64,000 bases of DNA. Source: Saprospiraceae bacterium. GTDB taxonomy: Bacteria; Bacteroidota; Bacteroidia; Chitinophagales; Saprospiraceae. The position numbers and the translations under genes are program-made. Each line of letters begins with the position of its first letter. The stretch's first letter is position 1. The stretch covers positions 142,640 to 206,639 of the forward strand of contig JAHDGJ010000003.1 in NCBI GenBank assembly GCA_020627705.1, written 5' to 3'. Of this stretch, positions 17,707 to 26,534 are shown piece after piece. The notes under the pieces were generated by a model, which saw only the letters and a list, made by a program, of their open reading frames with translations, did no database searches and was not told the origin of the DNA.

Positions 17707-18807
17707 CTAATCGCTGTTCATCATTTTTTTAAATAAAGCCTCCGTTTGATCTATGGTTTGATCTATGTGGAGATTGTCTTGTACATACCTCTTAGCTTCT
17801 TGACCCATAGTTATTCTCTGTTTTGGATCCCTGTATATTTTCAAAATCATTTCAGCCAACTGCTTGGAGTTTTGACTTTCGAATACAAAGCCATTATATC
17901 CGTGTTTTACCAATTCGACATTACCTCGGATATCAGAAATAATCGCAGGTTTAGCACATGCCATGGCCTCTATCACAGCTTTTGTGATGGATTCTCCAGA
18001 AATCGAAGGAAGAATTTTTACGTCTCCAGCAGCTACTAATCTCAATACATCCTCGCGATAAGCTAATATTTTGACTTTTGAATCTAAGTTGTATTTCTCT
18101 ATACACTTCAAATTAGATTTGTCATCCATATTAGATCCAATTAATAACAGAACAAGGTCTAATTCTTTTGGTAATATGGTCATTGCTTTTAGTAGTACAG
18201 GAATTCCTTTCATCTTTCGATTAACGGCAACGGTAAATAATATCAAAGAAGATTCTTTTAATCCTAATTCTTTACGTATCGGATATTCCTTATCTATTTG
18301 GTACCATGAGAGTCGATGGCCTTTGTTTATAGTTACTAATTTGTCAAAATTTAAAAAGCGTTGCTTTCTAAATTCTTCCTCCACTCCTATCGAATTACAA
18401 ACAATCTTATCTACGCAGGGATGATAAAATTTTAAGTACATCGTTGGATCATACCAACTTACATTGGCGGATAAACCCCGATACAACACTATTTTAATAG
18501 GAAGTCTCTTTAAAGCCTGAATGCCGTTTAAGATAGACCTGCTGTTGAACAAGTAGGCTATATTGGGTTTCCAATCCTTGGCAAAAGCTCTAATAAATTT
18601 AATTTCAGATCGAGCCAACCTCTTGACAGGATGAAAATCAATGACTTTAATTTTTGCCGCTTCAAATTCTTGAATATGTCTGCCTTGTTTAAAAGTCATT
18701 ATACAAATTTCAAACCCCCTGTTGGCAAGCGTTTTAAATATCTCAGCTTCCCCTCGGGTAGAATGATACTTCCGATAATCACTTATTACTAAAACTCTAA
18801 TCGACAT
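17707..18807 (-). CDS. Glycosyltransferase family 4
   Basis: A 366-residue GT-B fold glycosyltransferase. The N-terminal domain starts VLVISDYRKYHSTRGEAEIF; the C-terminal group 1 domain carries LILFTVAVNRKMKGIPVL and the E-x7-E donor-binding region (GESITKAVIEAMACAKPAI, NVELV, GYNGFVF). GT4 enzymes transfer sugars from nucleotide donors with retention; the substrate here is unknown. It shares a transcript with comM (5-bp gap), a combination without obvious functional sense. No other sugar genes are adjacent. Confidence 0.85.
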   Translation of the reverse strand: MSIRVLVISDYRKYHSTRGEAEIFKTLANRGFEICIMTFKQGRHIQEFEAAKIKVIDFHPVKRLARSEIKFIRAFAKDWKPNIAYLFNSRSILNGIQALKRLPIKIVLYRGLSANVSWYDPTMYLKFYHPCVDKIVCNSIGVEEEFRKQRFLNFDKLVTINKGHRLSWYQIDKEYPIRKELGLKESSLILFTVAVNRKMKGIPVLLKAMTILPKELDLVLLLIGSNMDDKSNLKCIEKYNLDSKVKILAYREDVLRLVAAGDVKILPSISGESITKAVIEAMACAKPAIISDIRGNVELVKHGYNGFVFESQNSKQLAEMILKIYRDPKQRITMGQEAKRYVQDNLHIDQTIDQTEALFKKMMNSD

Positions 18808-18911
18808 TCTCTGTTTACTTATATGGACAGGAAAATGAAAGTAGAATTTATTTATCTATTATTTGATTTTCGATCAAGAAGTGTAGAGTTTTGCAGGCGC
18901 TTAAAGAAATT

Positions 18912-19916
18912 ATGATTCAAACAGATATATTAATTATTGGAGCCGGACCATGTGGGTTATTTACCGTATTTGAAGCAGGTCTATTAAAATTAAAATGTCA
19001 TTTGGTTGATGTACTTCCAAATATTGGAGGACAATTGTCTGAGATTTATCCCAAAAAACCAATCTATGATATTCCGGGATATCCTTCCATCTTGGCTGGC
19101 GATTTGATCCATAACCTAATGGAACAAATAGCGCCATTTAAACCAGGATTTACCTTGGGTGAAAAGGCCGAAAAAATCGAAAAAACTGGGGAAAAAGAAT
19201 ATACACTAACTACTAACAAAGGTACCGTAATCCAAGCTCCGGTTATTATGATTGCAGGAGGATTGGGCGTTTTCACTCCCCGAAAACCGCCTATTGAAGG
19301 CTTAGAAAAGTTTGAGGATTGTGGTGTGGATTATATGGTCAAGGATCCAGAAAAATATAGAAACAAAAACATCCTTATCGCCGGTGGCGGTGATTCGGCA
19401 TTAGATTGGACTATAGAACTTTCTTCTATCGCCGCATCTACTACCCTGATTCATAGAAGAACGAGTTTTAGAGGAGCGCTTGACAGTGTGGATAAGGTCA
19501 TGGAATTGGCCAAAGCAGGCAAAGTAAATCTTATTACCGAAGCTCAAGCAGTTGGAGTAAACGGAGATGACACTTTAGAATCCATTACAATAAAGCAAAA
19601 AGAAAAGGGCAACATTGATATTAACACAAACTATTTTATCCCCTTGTTTGGACTTACTCCCAAACTAGGTCCTATAGCTGAGTGGGGATTAAATTTGGAT
19701 CGAAGTGCTATTGAGGTTGATACCAAAGACTACAGCACAAATGTTTCTGGCATTTACGCTATTGGTGACATCAATACCTATGAAGGGAAACTAAAACTTA
19801 TTCTTTGTGGTTTTCATGAAGGAACTATGGCAGTACAATCTGCCTTTAAATACATTTATCCAGATCAAAAATTAAGTTTCAAATACACTACGGTTACGGG
19901 CATTGAAGGACTCTAA
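18912..19916 (+). CDS. Ferredoxin-NADP+ reductase (thioredoxin reductase-like type)
   Basis: A 334-residue flavoprotein of the YumC/TrxR-like FNR type: FAD-binding IIGAGPCG near residue 8-15, IGGQL, the NADPH-domain IAGGGDSALDW, and the FAD-closing GDINTYEGKLKLILCGFHEG. The CxxC redox motif of thioredoxin reductase is absent, which is diagnostic for this FNR class. ATG 18912 is preferred over a TTG seven codons upstream. It overlaps the ferredoxin gene by TAATG, so reductase and electron acceptor are made together. Confidence 0.9.
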   Translation: MIQTDILIIGAGPCGLFTVFEAGLLKLKCHLVDVLPNIGGQLSEIYPKKPIYDIPGYPSILAGDLIHNLMEQIAPFKPGFTLGEKAEKIEKTGEKEYTLTTNKGTVIQAPVIMIAGGLGVFTPRKPPIEGLEKFEDCGVDYMVKDPEKYRNKNILIAGGGDSALDWTIELSSIAASTTLIHRRTSFRGALDSVDKVMELAKAGKVNLITEAQAVGVNGDDTLESITIKQKEKGNIDINTNYFIPLFGLTPKLGPIAEWGLNLDRSAIEVDTKDYSTNVSGIYAIGDINTYEGKLKLILCGFHEGTMAVQSAFKYIYPDQKLSFKYTTVTGIEGL

Positions 19917-20245
19917 TGGAAGAAGCAAACATACATATCACAGTAAAAGATCGAGAGGGCAAAGAGCAAAAACTAGAAGCTCCCACGGATATGAATCTTA
20001 ATCTGATGGAGGTGTTTAAATCATATGATCTCCCGGTTGAAGGAACATGTGGTGGCATGGCTTTATGTGCATCTTGCCATTGTTATGTACATTCTTCTCA
20101 TGAGTTACCCCAAGCTTCAGATGATGAAGAAGATATGCTGGATCAAGCCTTTTATGTTGAAGATAATTCTCGCTTGAGTTGTCAACTAAAAATCCAAAAA
20201 TCCCTAGATGGCCTGAAGGTCGAGCTTGCCCCAGTAAGCGAATAA
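19916..20245 (+). CDS. 2Fe-2S ferredoxin (adrenodoxin type)
   Basis: A 109-residue plant/adrenodoxin-type ferredoxin. Cluster ligands are C45-x5-C51-x2-C54 in TCGGMALCASC and C89 in RLSCQL; an additional C56 is non-ligand. The length and acidic stretch (DDEEDM) match vertebrate-type ferredoxins. It directly overlaps the FNR gene (TAATG), making an NADPH-FNR-Fd electron chain; the client enzyme (for example a hydroxylase or radical enzyme) is not encoded next to it. Confidence 0.93.
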   Translation: MEEANIHITVKDREGKEQKLEAPTDMNLNLMEVFKSYDLPVEGTCGGMALCASCHCYVHSSHELPQASDDEEDMLDQAFYVEDNSRLSCQLKIQKSLDGLKVELAPVSE

Positions 20246-20318
20246 AAGCAGTTGTTAAAGAATATTTAAGCCTTTAATAGAAGAGCAAATCTTGCCAGGA
20301 AAACTATAGCTTGTCGGT

Positions 20319-21227
20319 ATGAAAATTAAACATACCCTCTCATTAGTGTTTGTTCTATACACTGTGGCATCCTTTGCTCAATATCAAATAGGAATAATCC
20401 CAAGAACAAGCCCAGATAAAAGAATCTATCAAAAAGTTGGTTTCACCGAAATAGAAATATCCTATGGTAGTCCTTCAGTAAAAAACAGAAAGCTCATTGA
20501 TAATCTAATTCCATACAACCAAATATGGCGAGCTGGAGCAAATGAAGCCACCCGAATTAAAACTTCTTCGGATCTAAATTTCGATGGAAAAATTCTGCCT
20601 GCGGGCGAATATGCCTTTTTTGTTAAGGCACGTAAAAACCTGCCATGGCAATGCATCTTTAACAAGAAATCGGAACAATGGGGTGCATTTAACTACGATT
20701 CTTTAGAAAATGCGCTGGAGTTGGACGTAGAAAGATTAAGTGGAAATTTTACAGAAGCGCTCACATATACCATTGATCAAACTGCTCCCGACAGTGCATC
20801 TATTGTATTGAATTGGGGGGATATTGAATTACGAATGCCCTTTTCGCTCAATTACCAAAATGAGTTTGTAAAGAAAATTGAAAACGTCGTTCAACATCTT
20901 GATGACCACTTAAAATGGGTTGCCTATGTGCAAGGCGCAGATCATATTAGTCGAAACGGATTAGAGGCAGACGTAGGCCTTTCATGGATTGATCAGGCGG
21001 AAAAATGGGAAGAAAAATCACAACTTTGGGATGATCGTTATTATCCTCGAGAGTATATCAAACAACATAGAAACTGGACAAAAGCCAAGCTTCTTGGAGC
21101 AAAAGGTATGAATGAAGCGGCGCTTAAAGCATATGAAAAAGTAGTGGGCACCAGCTACTATAAAAGAAAAATAGCAGAAGAACCTTTTGAGGAGTTATCC
21201 CAGTCTTGGAAAACAAAAAGGAGATAA
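20319..21227 (+). CDS. DUF2911 domain-containing secreted protein
   Basis: A 302-residue exported protein with a signal peptide ending VASFAQ. The DUF2911 core is evident: ISYGSPSVKNRKL, PYNQIWRAGANEAT and LPAGEYAFFV. The family is common in Bacteroidota and has no established function. The C-terminal ~90 residues are helical and could hold a TPR-like pair (EAALKAYEKV). The TAA stop is inside the stem of the downstream bidirectional terminator. Confidence 0.85.
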   Translation: MKIKHTLSLVFVLYTVASFAQYQIGIIPRTSPDKRIYQKVGFTEIEISYGSPSVKNRKLIDNLIPYNQIWRAGANEATRIKTSSDLNFDGKILPAGEYAFFVKARKNLPWQCIFNKKSEQWGAFNYDSLENALELDVERLSGNFTEALTYTIDQTAPDSASIVLNWGDIELRMPFSLNYQNEFVKKIENVVQHLDDHLKWVAYVQGADHISRNGLEADVGLSWIDQAEKWEEKSQLWDDRYYPREYIKQHRNWTKAKLLGAKGMNEAALKAYEKVVGTSYYKRKIAEEPFEELSQSWKTKRR

Positions 21228-21252
21228 GTCAATGAACTTATCTCCTTTTATA
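21216..21252. terminator. Bidirectional terminator between DUF2911 and thioredoxin genes
   Basis: A 14-bp perfect stem (21216-21229 with 21236-21249) around a 6-nt loop. The arms end in A/T runs, giving a U tract on both strands. It separates two convergent genes and includes the stop codon of the DUF2911 gene. Confidence 0.9.
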
Positions 21253-21280
21253 CAGTAAGAATTCTGAGAATTCTTGCTTA

Positions 21281-21769
21281 TTACGTTCTGTTGGCTATAA
21301 ACTGAGCTACCGTATCCTGGAATTCACCTAATGTTTTGGTATACCCTGTTTTTCCTAAAGCCTTAATTTGAAATTTTCCAGCATCATCTTTATCTAAATC
21401 AAATACCCAAATCGTTGGATAACCTCTTACGCCAAAAGCTTGTTGTAAACCTCTGTTTTGATCAGAGATGTCTTTAGGTATCTTAAATCTTCTTGGGAAA
21501 TCCAATTCTAATAAAACCACTGTATCATCAGCCCACTTTTCAAAACCTGGTTGATGAAATACCGATTTATCTAATCTCTTACACCATCCACACCAATCAC
21601 TTCCAGTAAAGTTGGCCAAAATAGGCTTACCTGTCTTTTCGGCTTCTGCATATGCTTTTTCTAATTCAACATACCAACCTTCGTTTTTAGCTGAATATTC
21701 TTGAGCAAATGAGGCATTTGCAAGTAACAAAAGTCCGCTTAATACAATAAAGGATTTGAATATTTTCAT
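21281..21769 (-). CDS. Exported thioredoxin-like protein (Thioredoxin_7)
   Basis: A 162-residue protein with a signal peptide ending NASFAQ and a thioredoxin fold with GSDWCGWCKRLD (Cys60/Cys63), typical of DUF255/Thioredoxin_7 proteins. The second half holds the cis-Pro region GVRGYPTIWVFD. Expected to reduce or isomerise disulfides in the periplasm. ATG 21769 gives the clean signal peptide; an upstream in-frame codon would add eight residues. Ends at a bidirectional terminator. Confidence 0.85.
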   Translation of the reverse strand: MKIFKSFIVLSGLLLLANASFAQEYSAKNEGWYVELEKAYAEAEKTGKPILANFTGSDWCGWCKRLDKSVFHQPGFEKWADDTVVLLELDFPRRFKIPKDISDQNRGLQQAFGVRGYPTIWVFDLDKDDAGKFQIKALGKTGYTKTLGEFQDTVAQFIANRT

Positions 21770-21901
21770 TGTTGTTATATTATTCTTATACAAATATGAT
21801 GCTTTCTTTGAAAAGCACCTCTCTTTCTACGACGCAAATTTCAGGGAAATTGTTTAGTTGAATTCGAGTAATCCCTAATTTTAAGCTTTATTTAATACTT
21901 T

Positions 21902-22291
21902 ATGAAAGTTAAACTTCGCACAGGCGACAATCTCGATCATTTTGTTGGCACCAATGAAAAAGGGCATAGCATCGAATTAGGGAATGGCTCTGCCGTTGGA
22001 CCTATGGAATCTGTTCTTCTCGCTATTGCAGGCTGTAGTACCATTGATATTGTAATGATTCTCAAAAAAATGCGACAAGATGTCCAAGGCATCGAAGTGG
22101 ATGTTGAAGGAATTCGAAGAGACGAACATCCAAGAATTTTCACAGAAGTGAATGTAACATACCATGTAACGGGTAAGGTAAAAGAAGAAAAACTTCAAGA
22201 AGCCATTCGATTGTCTTTAGATAAGTATTGTTCTGTGTCTATGATGATTGCTAAATCAGCTAAAATCACTTCATCTTATGAGATACAATGA
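21902..22291 (+). CDS. OsmC family protein
   Basis: A 129-residue OsmC/Ohr superfamily protein: GPMESVLLAIAGCSTIDIV holds the first catalytic Cys region, and DKYCSVSMMI the second Cys. Classical members detoxify organic hydroperoxides through the two cysteines; small YhfA-like members have unknown substrates. No signal peptide. It is a single gene; a hairpin at 22299-22325 (8-bp stem) begins eight bases after its stop. Confidence 0.87.
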   Translation: MKVKLRTGDNLDHFVGTNEKGHSIELGNGSAVGPMESVLLAIAGCSTIDIVMILKKMRQDVQGIEVDVEGIRRDEHPRIFTEVNVTYHVTGKVKEEKLQEAIRLSLDKYCSVSMMIAKSAKITSSYEIQ

Positions 22292-22644
22292 TAATTAAGG
22301 TACTTTCCCATTGCGGCAAAGTACCCAAAGCGCTAGACTTGTTTTAGGATATTTCTCTATCGAGAAACATTCTCTTATAAAAAATTAGCCTTTTTCCGCT
22401 TTCGCGGAGGCTCAATTTTTTATCGTTCATTATATCTTTAAACAAGTCGACATTACTTAAACGTTAGAAATCAAGTGATATAGAGTGAAGAAATGGATGT
22501 GCTTTCCGATCTAATCGGAAAACAGCACGGAATTTTGAAACGAAAGGTTTGACGAAGTCAAAATCACCTTATTTCTAACTAGATTTTTGATTCTTTTCAT
22601 CAATGGAAAAGAATAGGACTGAATAAAAAATATATTTAAGAATA
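22292..22644. repeat. 353-bp gene-free stretch packed with hairpins
   Basis: No convincing ORF. Inverted repeats seen: 22299-22306/22318-22325 (8 bp); 22352-22357/22362-22367 (6 bp); 22377-22390/22409-22423 (14 of 15 paired) with an inner CCGC-TTTC-GCGG; a large element whose 17-nt ends 22463-22479/22563-22579 match at 15 positions, enclosing 22499-22510/22514-22528 (12 bp with bulge) and 22548-22553/22557-22562 (6 bp); and 22590-22598/22606-22614 (9 bp). Loops are short and none is followed by a clear T run. No target-site duplication flanks the large element. Confidence 0.75.
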
Positions 22645-24582
22645 CTATTTTTTAATCTCAAAATGCAAAGAAAACACACCCACTTGACCCCCTTTCTTTT
22701 TTTTGATTTTTGCTCCCCGTGAAGATTCCAGTTTAAAACTTTCTACCAAGGCATGTTCAAAATCATTGAGTTGATCAAATCCTCGAGAAGTTTGGCCTCC
22801 AGAAGAGAGTAAATGGGATAGATTTAGAGCATCTTTAGAGCAAATTAATTTAAGCATTTCGCCTCCAATGGGTTTGGATACTTCGATAACATAATCCGTA
22901 GTATAACTCTCCCCTGCTGCTAAATAATATTCATCGGCTGTATACCCCAATTCTACCGCTGGAATTAATAGATTTAACTGATTGTCAGGTTGAATATCCA
23001 ACAAAGAAAAATATCCTGCTTTACGTCCAAGGTTACTTACTTTGATTTTTATGTTTGTCCCTATCTCCAATTGTATGTTTTCATCAGGACCATATTCCTT
23101 TATGGGGTTTTCTGTATCTGGATCAACTTCGACAAGAGATAATTGAAACTGATAGCCTGCTGAACCTGTGTCAAAGTTTTTAATAAATTTTCCTTGGGCA
23201 TACTGGTTTAATATCCTTTTTGCCTTTTGAAAACTTCTCGTTTTGTGTGCATTTGCCAATTCTTCTTCAAACAAAATTTCGCCATCAAAATTTAAAATCT
23301 GGAATACCTCATCATTAGAACAAGCACTCAAAATCAATTCTGGGTTTTGATCAACCGTTTGGACCAGTGGCAATTGTTGTAGGGATTGATTTATTTCGTT
23401 CCATTGACTAGAGCTAGAGATATCGGACTTCAAATTACACTTGACCTTTGGATAGCTATAAGAAAGAATACGGGCTTTGAAGTTGCGCTTTTTATTGCTG
23501 TTTATGTTCTTATCCAACTTGAGTGTACATTCGGTAAGCGTCGAATGTGTTACTGTGCCTTTGCTAAGGATTTTGTTTGAATTAAAATCAAAAATTTCTA
23601 ATTCGCTTCCCTCATATATATCCATAAGTGTCCCTGCTTTTACAAGGGCTTTGGTATCGCTCAAAAAGCTTGACACATCAAAAATGCTCACAGATTTTTT
23701 GATTTCATTTCCTAAAAAGGAGATTTGCCCTTGGCCCTCCCATAGTGGGTTTTGCCTTGGTGCTTTATCTTTCATCAAATACCGTACTCTTTGAAACAAA
23801 GATTCGAATGAAATCGAAGGATCTACTTTAGCCAGCGTGGAATAAAAACAAAAACTCAAACTTCCCACAGGCTTTAAATCCTCATCTAATGTTTCATAAT
23901 TTAATTCCCTAGAGCTGGATCCAAAAAAACTTGCCATAGGGGCAAGTCCAGCCTTATCAGAGCGTACCAAGCCAACTGAACGTTCGGAAGTATTTGATTT
24001 TTTGAAATTCTTTGGAGCCATTAATTTGGTGGTTCCTCTTGAATTACCAAATCCTCTAGTCCCCGAGCCCGAGTGACAAGAGTCCATGATAAGTACGAGT
24101 CTTCCATCGGACCTTAATTTCTTTCTGATGGCATCGGTTACGATTCCGATTTCGTCATCTCTAATTAATCTTTCTCCTTCATAGACTCCTTGCTCAAAAT
24201 CTAATGGAGAATCATACGGAACAATCGCCTCATCTAATTGATCTATTTCTTCATTGTTGTCATCCACTATTTGCTGTCCATGCCCCGAAAAATGAATCAG
24301 AACAAAATCTCCAGGATTGACTTTGCGCTCTAAAGCATCAAATGCATTCAAAATGCCTTCCTTGGTGGCCTGAGCATTTTTGACCACAGTTATATCAGAA
24401 CTTTTAAAATTTAAAACATCCAAGGTAGCCTTCACGTGGGCAATATCATTTGTACTTGCGATATCAGGCCAACCGCCAGCTTCGGGATAATCACCGACGG
24501 CAATTATTAAAGCATGCTTTTGAGAAAAAAGTAGACCTACTGAACAAAAAGCTATAACGAACAGAAGAAGTTGTTTTTTCAT
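22645..24582 (-). CDS. Exported caspase-like (C14, orthocaspase) peptidase with DUF4384 domain
   Basis: A 645-residue protein with a signal peptide (cut after LLFSQ), a p20-like caspase domain (about 23-290) and a C-terminal DUF4384 domain (about 475-620). The dyad is visible: His101 in FSGHGQQ and Cys169 in MDSCHSG; LDEAIVPYD at about 116-124 is typical of metacaspases/orthocaspases, which cut after Arg or Lys. Both catalytic residues are intact. It is the last gene of a four-gene operon and overlaps the upstream lipoprotein gene by ATGA. Location should be periplasmic or extracellular, which is unusual for a caspase meant for cytoplasmic death pathways. Confidence 0.88.
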   Translation of the reverse strand: MKKQLLLFVIAFCSVGLLFSQKHALIIAVGDYPEAGGWPDIASTNDIAHVKATLDVLNFKSSDITVVKNAQATKEGILNAFDALERKVNPGDFVLIHFSGHGQQIVDDNNEEIDQLDEAIVPYDSPLDFEQGVYEGERLIRDDEIGIVTDAIRKKLRSDGRLVLIMDSCHSGSGTRGFGNSRGTTKLMAPKNFKKSNTSERSVGLVRSDKAGLAPMASFFGSSSRELNYETLDEDLKPVGSLSFCFYSTLAKVDPSISFESLFQRVRYLMKDKAPRQNPLWEGQGQISFLGNEIKKSVSIFDVSSFLSDTKALVKAGTLMDIYEGSELEIFDFNSNKILSKGTVTHSTLTECTLKLDKNINSNKKRNFKARILSYSYPKVKCNLKSDISSSSQWNEINQSLQQLPLVQTVDQNPELILSACSNDEVFQILNFDGEILFEEELANAHKTRSFQKAKRILNQYAQGKFIKNFDTGSAGYQFQLSLVEVDPDTENPIKEYGPDENIQLEIGTNIKIKVSNLGRKAGYFSLLDIQPDNQLNLLIPAVELGYTADEYYLAAGESYTTDYVIEVSKPIGGEMLKLICSKDALNLSHLLSSGGQTSRGFDQLNDFEHALVESFKLESSRGAKIKKKKGGQVGVFSLHFEIKK

Positions 24583-25391
24583 CTTTTATAATTAGCAAGT
24601 ATTGAATAATATGATTTTATGTCGTTAGATGCATTAGACATTTGTGTTAATAATGTCCAAGCGTTCTCAAACATTTTGTTTTCCAAATAAAAATTTAGGA
24701 GCACAATGTCTGGCAACTCTAAATCTAAAAGAGCTATTTGTTCTTTTTGCAATTGCTCCAAATTTTCTTGAGATATCAAATTGAGTTCAACGCTTTTGTG
24801 TTTTTTATTACAAACATACCGAACCGTTAGTATGCGGTCCTCTCTTATGTTTCTCCATTTTGAAACATCATAAATAAAGTCCCTATCCAAAGTCTCATGA
24901 ATGAGCTCGTCATCAACAAACATTTTGATTACACAAGACTCTTTTGCCTTCTCTCTAATTTTTATCTGTATCTCAGAACTGCAAATGGATTCTAGGTTCA
25001 TCCAATTGATTGCCAATTCGCCCGCTCTAGAAGTTCCACCAAATACTCTTTGCCGCAAAACAGGCTCCGAAGATTTTAGGTTCTCCTTTATTAAAGACAC
25101 GTATTTTTCATTAAATGATTTCACCTGAGATGAAGAAATTGAAAAATCTTTGAGCTGCAAAGGGCCTAGAATTTGAAACATCATCCCCCCAGCAATATCA
25201 TTAAGTAAAAGCTTTTGTCCTTTTTCCAAAACAACATTCGTTTGCTGTAAGTCCAAGGTGTCTCCTTCCTTAAAAGCATTTTCGCTGTTTACATTGCCGT
25301 GATTATACGTGACCACAACGAATTTCTTTGACGAATCTTCCTTGCAAGAGTAAACCAAAAAAATTAAAGCGATATAAAGAAGCTTTTTCAT
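24579..25391 (-). CDS. Lipoprotein of the CHASE2-caspase operon
   Basis: A 270-residue lipoprotein: signal peptide and lipobox VYSC (Cys16). I do not recognise the mature domain. The first part (about 20-100) is beta-rich with VVLEKGQKLLLNDIAGG, vaguely like FecR-type domains; the last 60 residues are helical (LELPDIVLLNFYLENK, ENAWTLL). It overlaps both neighbours by four bases (ATGA at each junction), so it must be made in step with the CHASE2 protein and the caspase. Likely a periplasmic adaptor, by context only. Confidence 0.65.
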   Translation of the reverse strand: MKKLLYIALIFLVYSCKEDSSKKFVVVTYNHGNVNSENAFKEGDTLDLQQTNVVLEKGQKLLLNDIAGGMMFQILGPLQLKDFSISSSQVKSFNEKYVSLIKENLKSSEPVLRQRVFGGTSRAGELAINWMNLESICSSEIQIKIREKAKESCVIKMFVDDELIHETLDRDFIYDVSKWRNIREDRILTVRYVCNKKHKSVELNLISQENLEQLQKEQIALLDLELPDIVLLNFYLENKMFENAWTLLTQMSNASNDIKSYYSILANYKR

Positions 25392-26530
25392 ATAGAGAGC
25401 TTTTTATAGATATAACTCTTTGTGCCGTATTTGTTACCCAAATAAAACATGATGTATACATATATCATAGACAATTCAAAAGATCCTACTAAAGCTATCA
25501 TCCACTCTGCCCACTCCAGTTTTAAGTTATACAAGTGAAAAATTAAAAAAATTAAATAGGTAAGCACACTTAAAAACACAATCTGAAACAAACGAGATTT
25601 CAAAAAGAAGGACACACTCATCCTTTTAAAATTTCTTAGATAAAAGAAATTGGCTATTAATAGAAGTAAAAACAAAATGAAGTAGCTAACAATTGGACTC
25701 AAGTTTTTGATGAAGTTTTGATCCAAAACATTTTTCAGTACATTGGCATGAATCACCATTCCAGGGGTGGTCGGTCCAATAAGTCTGTTGTCAGAAAAAT
25801 TTATTGGTGTATAAAACATGTCCGTGTGATAGGTGAGGTCGGACCAAGTGTTGCCCGCATACCCGATAATAAAAATCTTATCACTTAAGCTTTCGGGATT
25901 GTCTAAATCAATGAACTCTGAAGCCTCGAAAATTAAAAAAGACTCTTTGTTTCCGAAGTAGTTGATTTCTTTGAGACCTGCATCGCCGGATTCTCCAGTA
26001 ATTAGTTTGCTTGCAATTTGACTCAAAACATAATCGGAATCATGCTGTCCCAAATCTATATATTTTACTATTCCCCGTTCGTCTGTAATAAATTCATTTG
26101 ACGCAAAATAAACATGCTGATTTTGCATCCAAGGGACTACAAACTTAGAATTGTCAAAATGCGGCAATACAATGGAGCCATGATCAGCCACCGAGTGAAG
26201 TAATTGAGCATCTTGAAGCGAATCTTTTTCGCCAACAAACAAAAGATCTAATATGGTAAGTTTTGGTTTGCATGCTTTGACAGCATTTAGCAGTCTTGAA
26301 ATGTCTCCCCTTTGGTAACCGCCAATGTTGATTAACACCATTTTATCGTCTATACCTGATGGGTCGAACAAATTTTGATAATATAGATCCGTGTATTCTT
26401 TTTGTGAAGAGAGAAAACTAAAACTATTAAAAGCATTCAAATTCCATCGAACAAACCAACTTCCAGCCAGTATCAAAATCATACTGAACAAAGAACAACG
26501 GACCAAATCTATAAGAAATCCTTTCGGCAT
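25388..26530 (-). CDS. CHASE2-domain membrane sensor lacking an output domain
   Basis: A 380-residue protein with an N-terminal membrane helix (about 10-27), an extracytoplasmic CHASE2 domain (about 35-265; VLINIGGYQRGDIS, LTILDLLFVGE, KIFIIGYAG, TDMFYTPIN, TPGMVIHANVLKNVL are characteristic), then three hydrophobic helices (about 266-288, 305-322, 338-362). CHASE2 normally feeds a cytoplasmic kinase, cyclase or protease; here only about 15 residues follow the last helix. The signal must therefore go through partner proteins of the operon. It starts 4 bp after the upstream gene and overlaps the next by ATGA. Confidence 0.8.
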   Translation of the reverse strand: MPKGFLIDLVRCSLFSMILILAGSWFVRWNLNAFNSFSFLSSQKEYTDLYYQNLFDPSGIDDKMVLINIGGYQRGDISRLLNAVKACKPKLTILDLLFVGEKDSLQDAQLLHSVADHGSIVLPHFDNSKFVVPWMQNQHVYFASNEFITDERGIVKYIDLGQHDSDYVLSQIASKLITGESGDAGLKEINYFGNKESFLIFEASEFIDLDNPESLSDKIFIIGYAGNTWSDLTYHTDMFYTPINFSDNRLIGPTTPGMVIHANVLKNVLDQNFIKNLSPIVSYFILFLLLLIANFFYLRNFKRMSVSFFLKSRLFQIVFLSVLTYLIFLIFHLYNLKLEWAEWMIALVGSFELSMIYVYIMFYLGNKYGTKSYIYKKLSI

Positions 26531-26534
26531 CTTA

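Noticed and set aside
22463..22579. MITE or IS end with target duplication
   Set aside because: The 17-nt arms are not flanked by a direct duplication and no transposase remnant is seen inside the 117 nt.
24579..25391. FecR anti-sigma regulator
   Set aside because: A short beta segment recalls FecR, but the protein is a lipoprotein without the membrane helix and cytoplasmic anti-sigma part, and it is cotranscribed with the caspase rather than the sigma factor.
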